A stretch of 52,024 nucleotides of DNA from JBDRRP01 sp964446485 (GCA_964446485.1 CAYUOU010000025.1:1-52024), one strand, 5' to 3'. Positions 1-8,905 are shown, numbered from the stretch's first letter. Numbers and translations are program-made. The notes: a model not told the origin generated them from the letters alone.

Positions 1-593
1 CCGATCACCTCGACATCCTCGCAGGCATCCGGCGTCATCGCCTCGCGGGTATAGGCGAGGATGGAGTTGCCTGAGAGCAGGTTGTCGGGCATGAGCAGCT
101 CGGTGTAGTCGTCGATGCGCTGGAACAGGAACGGCATGGCCTTGTTCCAGAAGTTGCAGGCGGCCACCACCAGCAGGCGGTAGGCCTCGCCTTGCGGATC
201 GCGGCTGGGCGCTTTGCCGTCGAGCAGGGCGAAGATCTGCTGCCGGATCTTCTCCGGCACCATCTCTTCATCGATGTGCCCCATCTTGGCCTCGGCCAGA
301 ATTTCGGGCTGGAACTGTCCCTCGGCGGGTGACACCACGCCGATGCGGGTATAGCGGTTCACGTCCATGAAGCGCAGGGCGCAAAAACGATTGAACCAGA
401 TGTAGGCCACCCGCTCGATGACCTGCGCTTTACTCGTCTTTTGAATGGCCTCGTCGAGTTCCTTGACCGCCTTCGGCCTCTCGCGCCGGGCTGCGCTGTC
501 ACCCGCCAGCACTAGCTTGAGCTTGGCGGAAACCTGCTCCATCAGGCTGCGCCGGGCGAACTGCGCGAATTTTTTTAGTTTTGCGGTTTCCAT
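1..593 (-). CDS. pglX: BREX adenine-specific DNA methyltransferase PglX, N-terminal part (runs off left edge)
   Basis: PglX is the BREX methyltransferase that marks host DNA at N6-adenine and is needed for defence. Only the first ~197 codons are in the window; the frame is open to base 1. The start METAKLKKFAQFARR is typical of PglX, and the stretch VAYIWFNRFCALRFMDVN followed by a PEIL segment and an FLFQRIDDYTELLMPDNLL stretch matches the family's N-terminal region. The catalytic NPPY motif would lie beyond the edge. An AAAGGA ribosome site lies eight bases before the ATG. It is the fifth gene of the minus-strand BREX operon, separated from the preceding gene by a 205-base repeat-bearing spacer. 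pglZ and brxL would be expected further left. Family assignment is firm; completeness cannot be judged. Confidence 0.88.
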   Translation of the reverse strand, partial: METAKLKKFAQFARRSLMEQVSAKLKLVLAGDSAARRERPKAVKELDEAIQKTSKAQVIERVAYIWFNRFCALRFMDVNRYTRIGVVSPAEGQFQPEILAEAKMGHIDEEMVPEKIRQQIFALLDGKAPSRDPQGEAYRLLVVAACNFWNKAMPFLFQRIDDYTELLMPDNLLSGNSILAYTREAMTPDACEDVEVI

Positions 594-729
594 CTAAGAA
601 TCCTTTGCACCACAGATAAACACCGATAAACACGGATGGAGTTTGCTTACGGAATACGCGGAATGGATGCTTTTTATACAGGCTTTTATGCTGCGAGCGC
701 AAAAGTTATTCGCACCGCGCATATATTCA

Positions 730-776
730 CGCGGCGCGCGTATTTTTCGCGCGGTTTTCGCGCGGCGCGCGTATTT
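730..776. repeat. GC-palindromic direct repeat in the pglX upstream spacer
   Basis: The 205-base spacer between the AlbA_2 gene and pglX contains two identical 16-base copies of CGCGGCGCGCGTATTT (730-745 and 761-776), 31 bases apart. Between them lies a further TTTCGCGCGGTTTTCGCG stretch, so alternating CG tracts dominate. Next to pglX (about 606-640) is a different motif in which GATAAACAC is repeated; I recall similar text between genes of other environmental bacteria. No gene is visible. The GC palindromes could fold in the operon mRNA or bind a regulator; function unknown. Confidence 0.5.
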
Positions 777-798
777 CACGTGCATAGAGGGGCAAGCC

Positions 799-2478
799 TC
801 AGGGCCGGCGAACATATTTACCTCCCTTTCCCTTGCCCTGAAACTGTATCTGTTCGGAATTCACGAGTTTCTTGAGTAATCGGTACGCCTGATCTTTGCC
901 CAATCGGCAAAGCTCCATGGCTTCTTCTCGCCGAATTCCTCCGTGCTTATCGATGTAGTTGAGTACCATCTGTTCCTGCTGGATGGGGGCAAACCCTGCT
1001 TGGCGGATGTATTCCGATTTCTTTCCTGCCTTGCGGTACAGGGCGGCGCTGAGGGTGTAGGTTCGGCCCCTACCTGTGCCGTGGGGTTCTAAAAAGCCGG
1101 TTTCGACCAGTTTTTCGAGGGAAGATCGTACACTGGCCTCCGGCTTCTGGACCAAAGGAGCCAGGTCGGCGGTGGTCAGGCGGCGTTCTTCACGCAGGCG
1201 GGACAGGATGATCAGTGAGTCAATGGGCATGTTCCCCAGCTTGTCCCCTTGTTCGACCACCATCTTGAGGAAATCGAGATCGGCAGCCGCAGTGACCATC
1301 TGAACGGAAACCGTGAATTCATTTGACATTGAATAATCAGGTGCCGGTCGACCGTAACGCAGCATGCCTTCATAAATACGGTCAATGCCGCGCCCGGTGC
1401 GCTCGGCCAGCCCGATCCGCTTGATCGCGTCTGCAAGCAGTGGATTACGGGAACGGGGGTCGGCAACAAGCAGGTTATCCAAAGAGACGCCTTCGACGAA
1501 TCCGCCAGGGTTGCTGATCGAGAGCCCTTCATCTGTGATCTTCACATGTACGGCTCCCAAACGGCTGAAGTCACGGTGTACCAAAGCGTTGACGAAGGCT
1601 TCGCGGAATGCCCGGCGATCGTAGTTGGGAACCGGCACCCGGAAGAGGCCAACCTGAATCTCTTCTTCCTCGACGCGGGCCTTGAACATCAGGTCAATTT
1701 CTTCGAAGGTTTCCAGAAGCGGTTTTCGATAGAATTCGTTGACCTTGACATCCGTGCCCTGCAGGACCTGAAAGGCGACCTCGTAAGCTGGCAGATGGTC
1801 ACGGAGCAATTCTTGGGATCCAAGAAGGAGCAATCCGGCCACGGTGGGCCTGCGCACGCCATTGATTTCCCGGCAAAGTCCAAGCGCGCCATCCAGCTCG
1901 TCATCCGCCAGCGCCAGCAGGGATTGTTCACCACCGTACTTCTTGATGGCGTTACGAATTCGCTGCCGTTGCAACGAATCCAGCCGACTGACTCCTATTT
2001 CCTCAAGCAACATGGCTGAGGGATCGACAAGGCCCAATGACGATTGGCGTTGGATGAACTCATGGGGATAGAACGGCACCGCTTCGGGTGTGCCATCCAG
2101 CTTGAGCCGTCTCCGGACCAGAAGACCATCGGAGGTCGAGACCAGTTGCCGGGATTTGGGAACGACGATACGGACGATGTTGTGGCCTTGAATGCGGATC
2201 TGCTCTACCCTGACCGGGACGGAGGGGTTTGTCCTGTTGGCAATCAGCGCGGGCAGCCCCGCAAGATTGGCATGGTTCGCATGCAACCCGGTAACCGTGC
2301 CGTCGTCCTCGACACCGAGCAGCAACTCACCGCCTTCCGTGTTGGCCAGCGCCACGATGGCCGCCACGAGATCCCGATCCGGAATCCCGTTTCGATCGCT
2401 CTTGAACTCCACTGTCAAGCTTTCGCCCCGGGCGATGATTTCCTGAATTTCGTGGTTTTCGTGCCTTTCGTGGTCCAT
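799..2478 (-). CDS. AlbA_2 (Schlafen-like) ATP-binding protein, BREX accessory gene
   Basis: 559 residues. The N-terminal AlbA_2 domain (about 12-130) shows ESLTVEFKSD and ANTEGGELLLGVEDDG. A GHKL-type ATP-binding region (about 270-390) has FREAFVNALVHRDFS, ISNPGGF and LAERTGRGIDRI. The C-terminus looks like one or two winged helices (LTTADLAPLVQKPEASVRSSL; RREEAMELCRLGKDQAYRLL). Such proteins are often annotated as RecG-like helicase or transcriptional regulator, but no helicase motif is present. The ATG directly abuts the brxC stop, so it is co-transcribed in the BREX operon. It could be a regulator or an independent defence effector. The first residues MDHERHENHEIQ look as if they derive from a short dispersed repeat. 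Fold assignment is good; role is unknown. Confidence 0.82.
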   Translation of the reverse strand: MDHERHENHEIQEIIARGESLTVEFKSDRNGIPDRDLVAAIVALANTEGGELLLGVEDDGTVTGLHANHANLAGLPALIANRTNPSVPVRVEQIRIQGHNIVRIVVPKSRQLVSTSDGLLVRRRLKLDGTPEAVPFYPHEFIQRQSSLGLVDPSAMLLEEIGVSRLDSLQRQRIRNAIKKYGGEQSLLALADDELDGALGLCREINGVRRPTVAGLLLLGSQELLRDHLPAYEVAFQVLQGTDVKVNEFYRKPLLETFEEIDLMFKARVEEEEIQVGLFRVPVPNYDRRAFREAFVNALVHRDFSRLGAVHVKITDEGLSISNPGGFVEGVSLDNLLVADPRSRNPLLADAIKRIGLAERTGRGIDRIYEGMLRYGRPAPDYSMSNEFTVSVQMVTAAADLDFLKMVVEQGDKLGNMPIDSLIILSRLREERRLTTADLAPLVQKPEASVRSSLEKLVETGFLEPHGTGRGRTYTLSAALYRKAGKKSEYIRQAGFAPIQQEQMVLNYIDKHGGIRREEAMELCRLGKDQAYRLLKKLVNSEQIQFQGKGKGGKYVRRP

Positions 2479-5400
2479 CTATACCTGAATCCTCTTGCCC
2501 CCCCGGATTTGCGACATCAACGCCTCGCGCATGGATTCCAGGTAGCGTTCCACGTCGGCGGCGTCGGCCAGCCAGGGTTTGTCAAAAGCGACCCGAATGT
2601 TGCGGGCCGAAACGATCCGCACTGGAGGGTCGGCCACAATAGGAGGCGTTTCAGCGGTTGGGCTCCCGTAGGGGACGGGCCCTTTTTCGGGCGCCGGTGC
2701 CGGTTCGATGCTGGCCAGCAACTGCGGGTAATCATCTTCTTCAAAGCGCCTGAGACTGTCGCGGATCACCGCGATCAGGTGCTGATCCTGGATTTCGCTT
2801 TCCCGGGCTTCAAAGGCCCTCAAGATTTCCGCCTGCCGGTTTTCAGGCAGTTTGGTGTATCCCTCGAAGGAAACAAGACGCTCGCGCAGGGCTGCCACGA
2901 CAGCGGCGGCCGCCTGGGCTTCGGCCTTGACCTGTTCTTCGATGTCGGCTTCGAGCCGGTCCAGGAGCGTTTTGATCTCCTGCATGCCCCCACCCTTGTA
3001 GCAGGCCGGGTCGTCGAGGACGGCGCGTATCGGGGTGCCGCCGCCACCACCCACGCTGGCGATGTTCGGCCCCTGGTCTTGGAGGAATCGACGCGCCCTG
3101 GTGTAAAGCGACCGGTTCGGCCCGGACATGAAGCGACGGATGGGATCCAGGACCTTCTCTTTTGTCTCCAGCAGGCTGTCCTCGAAACCGTCGATCTCCG
3201 CGAGGTAGAACGAATAGGGTTTCCCCGTCAGTTTCCGGATCTGTTCGGCCGGCGCATCCAGGGCACTCAAGAAAGGGAACCGGCCCGCTTCGGCGGACAA
3301 CCCGGCCAGGTCTTCGAGCAGGCGAGCGAACGCCTCGGCGGTTTCCTTGCCAAGCTCCTTGGCCTCCCGGCCTTGGGGCGGGGCGTCGAAAAAGTCCTCG
3401 TAAAATGTTTTGAGGCGGCGGATCTGCGAGGCGGTGAAATCGACCAGCGGGTCCAGCACCACGTTCCCGTAGCCGTGGGTGTTGCGCAGGGCTTTTTCCA
3501 GATCGGCGTTTTCGAGGAGATCTCCGTTGGCGCGCGCCTCGATCTTGCCGCGGCCGCAGAGCTTGGCCAGGATGCACATCACAGCCCACAAATCCCATCC
3601 GTAGGGTTTGCGCTCGAAGCGCTCGTTGAGACTCTTGAGCGTGGTGCGCACCCCGCTTCGGCGGTTGCCCTGGACAAAGGCCAGCATTTCCTGCTCGGCC
3701 TCGGAGAGGGTGACCGTGTCGGTGCGAAACAGGCTGTCCTGTTTGGGGTCGAGGTACTTGCCGATGTCGTTTTCCGTGTAACTGATGCCCTGGAGCATGC
3801 GAAGGTTCGGGTAGACCTTCAGGATCAGGGCGCAAAAAGCCTGCCCGATGCGGAGCTGCGGGTCCTTTTCGCGCATCTCCAGCGGGTCGCCGGACACGTA
3901 AAGAGCGGCCTTGCCCAGAAGGTCGTGGACCCGTTTTTGGACGTCGGCCAGCCGCTCCCGGTTCTGATGGCTCTTGTCGTTCAGAATCCGCTTGATCGTA
4001 TCCTGCTGGGTGATGGTGATGTTCTGGCGCACGTATTTTTCGGTCTGTTTGTACATCAAGAGGTCCTGCATCAAACGGTCGTCCTGGGCCAGTAAAACCA
4101 GCAGCTCGTCCCGCCCCCAGGACTGCATGCGCAGTTTCTCCTCCTGGCCGGCCAGCTCGTGAAACGGGCTGATCACGTGAATGGCCAGTTCGTATTCGCG
4201 GCCCATCAGCCGATCGTCCAGTTTCCGGGAAAAGGGAAAGTCCCGGCCGGTTTCGTCGTGGCGGATCTTGCGGTTGCGAAGCACCTGGTCGAAGGCGATC
4301 TTGGACAGCTCTTCGGCGACATCGGCGGTTTCGACTTCGGTGTGCTTGATTTCCTTTTCGACGTCCTTTTCCTCGTCGGTAAGAAACTCGTAAAGGGCCC
4401 CGCTTCTCTGGATGTAGCTCTGTTGTTCGAGCAGGTTGAGGGCCTCCTGGAGTTCATCCGACAGTGCGGGCAGGTCCCGGTCGAACCGTTCGAGCATCAG
4501 CACGCCGATGTTGCGCGGCGTGGCTTTAAACTCCTTGACGTACTTGACCAGGAACAGGGCTTTGAGGACCCGGACGGCTATCGGGTGATCCAGGTTTTTT
4601 TCAGCCACCAGGACGGCTTTCTGGATATTGGTCTTTAGAGCGGCGCGGATGCCCTCGAACATCAAATCGAAGGTGGCCAGTCGCCCCGGCGCCCGGTCGG
4701 CCACGTGGATGGCCACCTGCTGGAAGACGCCGAGCATGGAGCGCTCGCCAACCGAGCTGTGACGGCCCTCGAAAGCGCTATGTATGGACAGGTTGCGGAT
4801 GGCCTCCTGAAAAAGGGTGAACTGGTAGGGAATGAACGGATAGCAATCGATGAAATGCGCCTCATCGGCAAAGTTCTTGTAGGTCTGGGATCCGTCGCTG
4901 AAATCGAACAGGGTTTTAAAGTTGTTGGACTGATCGCGGTAGACAGCTTCCAGGAAGGAGGTGCCTGCATCGTTTTTCGCCAGCAGCCGCTTCTGGATCA
5001 CCTCGGCCACGTCGGCGCTTGTGAGCTTCATGCGGGTGGCGAAGCGATCCTGGATTTTGGAAAAATCATCTCCCTGCTGGCCGTCGATCTCGCCGATGAC
5101 CGTGTCCATGTCCTCCTGGGCCGTGACCACGACCCAGGCGCGCCCCCTGCATTTGGTGGCAAGGCTCTCGGCGACGGTCTGCAGGTTGGTCATGAGCTTG
5201 GTGTTGCCGGCGATGTACTGGCCGACCTCGTCTACGAAGAAATTGAGGCGGAACCCCGACTCCTGTTTGTCGATGAATGCGTTCACCTGGTTGGCAAAGT
5301 CCTCGATGGATAGCTTGTAGGTGTCATGGTACTTGTCGAGGATATCCATGGCCGTGTCTTCGGGCTGCCCGGAGACACGTGCGCAGGCAGCCGAGATGTT

Positions 5401-6000
5401 CGCCCCTTCAAGCAGCGCCTGTTCGCGCCCGAAGGCCCAACTCTGGCCGGCGATTTCCTGGTAGGCGGACTTGAAAGCAGCGTATTGGCCGCGGCTGTCC
5501 AGGTCCCTTTCGAATTGGGCGATGTGTCCCTGCTTGCCGTAGTAGCCGCACGTCTCGTCGAATACCTTGATGAAAACCGCCAGCAGGGCGTCGACCTGGG
5601 TCTTGCTGATCACGTCGGCTTTCTGGTCGATGTTGAACAGGATGCTGCGGGAAGGGGTGCCGGCGGCCTTTTGCAGCCCGCCGCGCAAAATCGCGTTGTC
5701 CTTGCATTTGGGCAGGAAAAGGTCCAGGGCGGCGGCGCCGTCGACGACCCGATTTTCGAGGAGCAGGGAAAGAATCTTAAGCAGGTGGGATTTGCCCGAG
5801 CCAAAAAAGCCCGAGATCCACACGCCGTTGGCGCCCTGATAATCGTTGTAGGCGTCCAGAAAAGACTCCAACCGCTTTTCCACTTCGTTGGTCAGCACGT
5901 ATTCATCGATTTCGAGCTTCAGGTGCTGCTCGTCGTCGGCCTTGATCACGCCTTCGATCAGGCGATCGACCGGCTTTTCGAACATCTCTTTCAGCGACAT
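2479..6000 (-). CDS. brxC: BREX P-loop ATPase BrxC
   Basis: BrxC is the large AAA-like ATPase of type I BREX, required for both methylation and phage exclusion. The 1173-residue length is normal for the family. Walker A is GFFGSGKS at residues 64-71, preceded by VWIS as in other BrxC/PglY proteins. Walker B is LNFFVDE at 252-258, followed by VGQYI. The N-terminus (MSLKEMFEKPVDRLIEGVIKA) is the usual BrxC opening. It lies 15 bases after brxB and its stop directly abuts the next start, so the genes form one tightly packed operon. A 683-residue open frame on the opposite strand across it is a codon-bias shadow. Confidence 0.95.
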   Translation of the reverse strand: MSLKEMFEKPVDRLIEGVIKADDEQHLKLEIDEYVLTNEVEKRLESFLDAYNDYQGANGVWISGFFGSGKSHLLKILSLLLENRVVDGAAALDLFLPKCKDNAILRGGLQKAAGTPSRSILFNIDQKADVISKTQVDALLAVFIKVFDETCGYYGKQGHIAQFERDLDSRGQYAAFKSAYQEIAGQSWAFGREQALLEGANISAACARVSGQPEDTAMDILDKYHDTYKLSIEDFANQVNAFIDKQESGFRLNFFVDEVGQYIAGNTKLMTNLQTVAESLATKCRGRAWVVVTAQEDMDTVIGEIDGQQGDDFSKIQDRFATRMKLTSADVAEVIQKRLLAKNDAGTSFLEAVYRDQSNNFKTLFDFSDGSQTYKNFADEAHFIDCYPFIPYQFTLFQEAIRNLSIHSAFEGRHSSVGERSMLGVFQQVAIHVADRAPGRLATFDLMFEGIRAALKTNIQKAVLVAEKNLDHPIAVRVLKALFLVKYVKEFKATPRNIGVLMLERFDRDLPALSDELQEALNLLEQQSYIQRSGALYEFLTDEEKDVEKEIKHTEVETADVAEELSKIAFDQVLRNRKIRHDETGRDFPFSRKLDDRLMGREYELAIHVISPFHELAGQEEKLRMQSWGRDELLVLLAQDDRLMQDLLMYKQTEKYVRQNITITQQDTIKRILNDKSHQNRERLADVQKRVHDLLGKAALYVSGDPLEMREKDPQLRIGQAFCALILKVYPNLRMLQGISYTENDIGKYLDPKQDSLFRTDTVTLSEAEQEMLAFVQGNRRSGVRTTLKSLNERFERKPYGWDLWAVMCILAKLCGRGKIEARANGDLLENADLEKALRNTHGYGNVVLDPLVDFTASQIRRLKTFYEDFFDAPPQGREAKELGKETAEAFARLLEDLAGLSAEAGRFPFLSALDAPAEQIRKLTGKPYSFYLAEIDGFEDSLLETKEKVLDPIRRFMSGPNRSLYTRARRFLQDQGPNIASVGGGGGTPIRAVLDDPACYKGGGMQEIKTLLDRLEADIEEQVKAEAQAAAAVVAALRERLVSFEGYTKLPENRQAEILRAFEARESEIQDQHLIAVIRDSLRRFEEDDYPQLLASIEPAPAPEKGPVPYGSPTAETPPIVADPPVRIVSARNIRVAFDKPWLADAADVERYLESMREALMSQIRGGKRIQV

Positions 6001-6015
6001 GAGGATCCCCCCGGA

Positions 6016-6636
6016 TCAGACTTCGCAGTGGTAGATGTTAAAGGCACGGTAGTACTTGTCGTCGTGAAGGCGACCGAACAGGTCCAGCGATGCGCCTTTC
6101 TCGATCGAGTGGGTGTAGGCCCCCGGGAAAAACATCAATGTCGGGTGCCCTGTCGCCGTGCCTTGCAGATTGTTCAAAATGCGGTGAGACCGGATGTAGG
6201 GGAACACCTGGCCCACGCCGGTCAAAAACAGCACATCCAGAGATGCCCCCTGGATGCGTTCGCCGATGGCCGGAACCAGATGGGTTTCCGGGTCCAGCAC
6301 GCTATAGAGCAGCTTGAGCAGTTTGGTCTTTTCGGTGGCCGGCTCAATCTGCAAGACCTTCTCGAAGATGCCCCGCTGTTTCAACAGCGCCATGGCCAGA
6401 TCGTACAGGTTGATGACCTGGATGCGCAATCCGGCCTTTTCGACGGTATTGAACAGCTGTTTTTGCATCCGCGCCATTTCAACCGCTTCCTCCGGCTTGT
6501 AGGGGCAGATGTAAAATGGCACTTCGTTGCCGATCCCCTGCATCTTGAGGAAGCGCTGACTGGTGATGACCCGGCGCAGGTGCTCGAATCGCTCCTGTAC
6601 CGGTGCGGTTTCCATACCGAGCGAAGACACACTCAC
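6016..6636 (-). CDS. brxB: BREX protein BrxB (DUF1788)
   Basis: BrxB is a small BREX core protein with no assigned catalytic activity, needed for phage resistance. I take the GTG at 6636, which lies ten bases after AAGGAG and just beyond the brxA stop, giving 206 residues; an ATG at 6615 (METAPVQERFEHL) is a reasonable alternative giving 199. Family marks are QVFPYIRSHRILNNLQ, HPTLMFFPGAY and the terminal YYRAFNIYHCEV. The open frame extends further upstream, but that part overlaps brxA and reads as a shadow (Arg/Gly/Pro rich). Order brxA-brxB-brxC is the canonical type I arrangement. Confidence 0.9.
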   Translation of the reverse strand: MSVSSLGMETAPVQERFEHLRRVITSQRFLKMQGIGNEVPFYICPYKPEEAVEMARMQKQLFNTVEKAGLRIQVINLYDLAMALLKQRGIFEKVLQIEPATEKTKLLKLLYSVLDPETHLVPAIGERIQGASLDVLFLTGVGQVFPYIRSHRILNNLQGTATGHPTLMFFPGAYTHSIEKGASLDLFGRLHDDKYYRAFNIYHCEV

Positions 6637-6638
6637 GG

Positions 6639-7244
6639 CTATCTCACTCCTTCCCGAGCCGGAAATGTGGCCAAGCTCAGCTCCGGGTCTTCCATGACGC
6701 TTTTTTCCACGGCAGGGCTCAGGAGGACCGGCAGAATCCGATTTTGTTTGGACAGCAGTCCCGCCTCGCGCAGCATCCGAAAAAGGACCTGGCGCAGCTT
6801 GGCGCGGGTTGACGGCCGGATGCCCGCCAGGCCCTCGTGCCACTCTGCTTTTTGGTTATACAAGACATCGTAGTCAGCGTAGGTCAGGTCCAGGTCCATG
6901 GCGAGGAACTTTTCATGAATAACCTCCACGGCGAAATCGTGGATGAACCGGTAGCGCTTGCAGATGGCAGTCCACAGGATGTGAGCTTGATCCATGGCCG
7001 GGCCTTTTACCAAAACTGCCAACGGGTCCTCTGACAGCGGCCCGAGGCGGGCAACTACCTCACGGCAGATGCGGTGGGCGGTGTTCCGGGTGCGGGCCTG
7101 CAGCAGGTTGTCGGCCAGCACCCGGGATCTGACAGCCTGCCAGTCGCCGAACGACGAATAAAGACTTGCAAAAAGGACCGACGGCTGATGGAGCAGGGCG
7201 GCGGCCGTAAAAGACATGTTGTAGGTGTTATAGTTAGGCGTCAT
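6639..7244 (-). CDS. brxA: BREX protein BrxA (DUF1819)
   Basis: BrxA is a small winged-helix, DNA-binding protein and the usual first gene of type I BREX operons. With the ATG at 7244 (MTPNYNTYNMSFTAAALL) it has 201 residues, the family's usual size. The typical N-terminal tyrosine/small-residue stretch and the segment LTYADYDVLYNQKAEW are present. The frame stays open 50 codons further upstream, but those residues do not resemble BrxA. A TACAAT box at 7254-7249 lies so close that it would make this start leaderless; an internal ATG at 7217 is possible. No WYL-type BrxR regulator gene lies upstream, which is unusual for BREX but not rare. Confidence 0.87.
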   Translation of the reverse strand: MTPNYNTYNMSFTAAALLHQPSVLFASLYSSFGDWQAVRSRVLADNLLQARTRNTAHRICREVVARLGPLSEDPLAVLVKGPAMDQAHILWTAICKRYRFIHDFAVEVIHEKFLAMDLDLTYADYDVLYNQKAEWHEGLAGIRPSTRAKLRQVLFRMLREAGLLSKQNRILPVLLSPAVEKSVMEDPELSLATFPAREGVR

Positions 7245-7838
7245 AGAAATTGTATCGCACCGGTCCTGAAATAAGGTGATGGTTCGGCATTGCACCTTAA
7301 TGGATTCTTGATCGTCGTGTTGAATACGCTGGAAAGACGCGCCCCGCTCCATGTGGGTTACCCTTCGAAGCCAGGAACGATGTCTGAAATGCAATTATTG
7401 AGTTTCTGATCAAAATGCAAGGCTGACAGCCATCAGAATATCGCCGCTATCGCCCCGAACGGGTGTTTTCGCCACTCGCCACGCCGGGTTGAGCGATAGT
7501 TTTGCGATAGAAGAAGGCTTGGTCATCGGGCCGTTTTTGCCGGCCTACAAAAGACGCTGCCTCCCGCACTGGCTGTCTTCCCCGCTGTACTGCAAGCAGC
7601 AAGGCCCTATGACAGAACTCAGGTTTCGGTGTGGATAGCGTGTGTGTGTGACAGATTAGGACAACGCAGGAAAAAAATTGTCATTTGGGTGGAAAAATGA
7701 ATCTTGGCACCAAGTGCAGGGGAAGAACCCGCCATCAAGAGGAATAGATCGGGAAGTTCCCGAAAAAGAAATAGTCGCTGGTGCCTTAAGGGTCCGCATT
7801 CCCACCGCTCGGGCTCCTCCATAAGAAGGGGGGTGCTG
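7245..7838. other. Non-coding gap between BREX operon and integrase remnant
   Basis: 594 bases with no convincing gene on either strand. Small inverted repeats are visible: CTTGG-CA-CCAAG at 7704-7715, TCGGGAA-G-TTCCCGA at 7749-7763, and arms GGCACCA (7706-7712) and TGGTGCC (7779-7785) that enclose the second. They could be a terminator-like structure after the integrase or leftover recombination sites. The BREX promoter must lie in the part near brxA, but I see no good -35/-10 pair beyond the TACAAT at 7254-7249. Confidence 0.5.
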
Positions 7839-8672
7839 TTATCCCGCCGCTGCCCTGATGGGGATGATCTTGGTCTCGGCTTTTAGCCCAGCCAGATAAT
7901 CGGCCCAGGCCTGCATCATCTTTTTCCGTTCCGGCAGGAATTCAGCGTAATTGTAGGCTGCCCGGACACAGTTTCTTTCGGCATGGGCAAGCTGGCGCTC
8001 GATGGCATCCCGGTTCCAGCCCTGCTCATTTAATAAGGTGCCGGCCATGCTCCGGAATCCATGACCGCTCATCTCATCCTTGGCGTACCCCATCCGCCGC
8101 AGAGCCGATAACACGGCGTTGCTGCGCATCGGCCTTATGTCGGTCCGGGGACTCGGGAAAACATATCGGCCATGCCCGGTCAAGGGATGAAGCTCCTGTA
8201 AAACATCCAACGCCTGCAGTGATAACGGAACGATGTGCAGGGTTCCCGCTTTCATCTTTTCCGCCGGGATTCGCCATTCGGCGTTCTCGAAATCGACCTC
8301 GGCCCATTCCGCGTGGCGGAGCTCCCCCGGCCGGACAAAAACCAGTGGAGCCAGTTGAAGAGCGCAGCGGGTGACGATGCTGCCTCGATAATCGTCAATG
8401 GAGCGCAGCAGGCCGGTAATTTCCTTTGGATCGGTGATGGTGGCCATGTGCTTGGACGAGGCCGGGGGCAGAGCACCTCGCAAGTCGCCGGTCGGGTCGC
8501 GCTCGGCCCTGCCGGTGGTGACGGCATAGCGAAAGACCTGTCCGCAGTTCTGCTGAGTCCGCTGAGCGGTCTCCATCCCTTTGGCCTCGATTCTCCGCAG
8601 GACCGTCAGCTTCTCGATACCCCCAAAACGATACTTGAGGCGCCAACGCTTGCCGCCGGTCGGAGTGACCAT
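7839..8672 (-). pseudogene. Degenerate P4-type tyrosine integrase
   Basis: 277 residues recognisable as a P4/DUF4102-type integrase, but damaged. Intact members are about 400 residues. Here the protein begins inside the arm-binding domain (MVTPTGGKRWRLKYRFGG) and after IEKL jumps directly to TVLRRIEAKGMETAQRTQQ, so the beginning is missing and roughly 80-100 residues between arm and core-binding domains have been lost in frame. The catalytic domain is preserved: Arg in VRPGELRHAEW, His-x-x-Arg in GHGFRS, His in LAHAE and the Tyr of AAYNYAEF. It lies directly downstream of the tRNA-Met 3' end and points away from it, the classic position for an island integrase. Probably inactive, so the island is likely fixed. 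Confidence 0.85.
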
Positions 8673-8674
8673 AA

Positions 8675-8704
8675 GAAAAAAGACCTGATTTCTCAGGCCT
8701 TTTT
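8675..8704 (-). terminator. Rho-independent terminator of the tRNA-Met gene
   Basis: On the minus strand a 12-pair stem (AAAAAGGCCTGA / TCAGGTCTTTTT, one G-U pair) closes a GAAA tetraloop and runs into a T tract. It lies about 35 bases past the tRNA 3' end, between the tRNA and the integrase remnant. Confidence 0.75.
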
Positions 8705-8707
8705 AGA

Positions 8708-8725
8708 CAGTATCGGACGATACTG
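8708..8725. repeat. Perfect hairpin between tRNA and integrase
   Basis: CAGTATC-GGAC-GATACTG is a perfect 7-base inverted repeat with a 4-base loop, 12 bases from the tRNA CCA end. It could be part of the island attachment site or a processing structure. Confidence 0.45.
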
Positions 8726-8736
8726 GATATTGCGTA

Positions 8737-8813
8737 TGGTGGCGATGCAGGGACTTGAACCCCGGACACTACGGATATGAGCCGTATGCTCTAACCAGCT
8801 GAGCTACATCGCC
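8737..8813 (-). tRNA. tRNA-Met (anticodon CAT)
   Basis: Read on the minus strand this is a full cloverleaf: acceptor stem GGCGATG/CATCGCC, D-arm AGCTCAGCTGGTTAGAGC, anticodon stem TACGG/CCGTA with loop CTCATAT (anticodon at 8777-8779), and T-arm loop GTTCAAG. The discriminator A and CCA are encoded. The acceptor stem resembles elongator tRNA-Met, but CAT tRNAs can also be the lysidine-modified Ile type, which I cannot exclude. The gene is the attachment site of the BREX island. Confidence 0.92.
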
Positions 8814-8905
8814 ATATTGCCGGCTCCCAGAAGCGCTTCTGCCAGCGAAAATGAGACAGGGTTACTAACAATAGGGATGTACAAAGTCAAGGCCAAACAT
8901 GTTGG

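Noticed and set aside
2044..4095. Long 683-codon open frame on the plus strand across brxC
   Set aside because: It is antisense to an unmistakable BrxC and has no recognisable domains; a product of GC-rich codon usage.
6637..6843. Longer start for BrxB
   Set aside because: The extra residues overlap brxA and look like a frame shadow; the GTG at 6636 has a good ribosome site.
8235..8780. Plus-strand 181-codon frame crossing the tRNA gene
   Set aside because: Runs through the tRNA and antisense to the integrase; a shadow.
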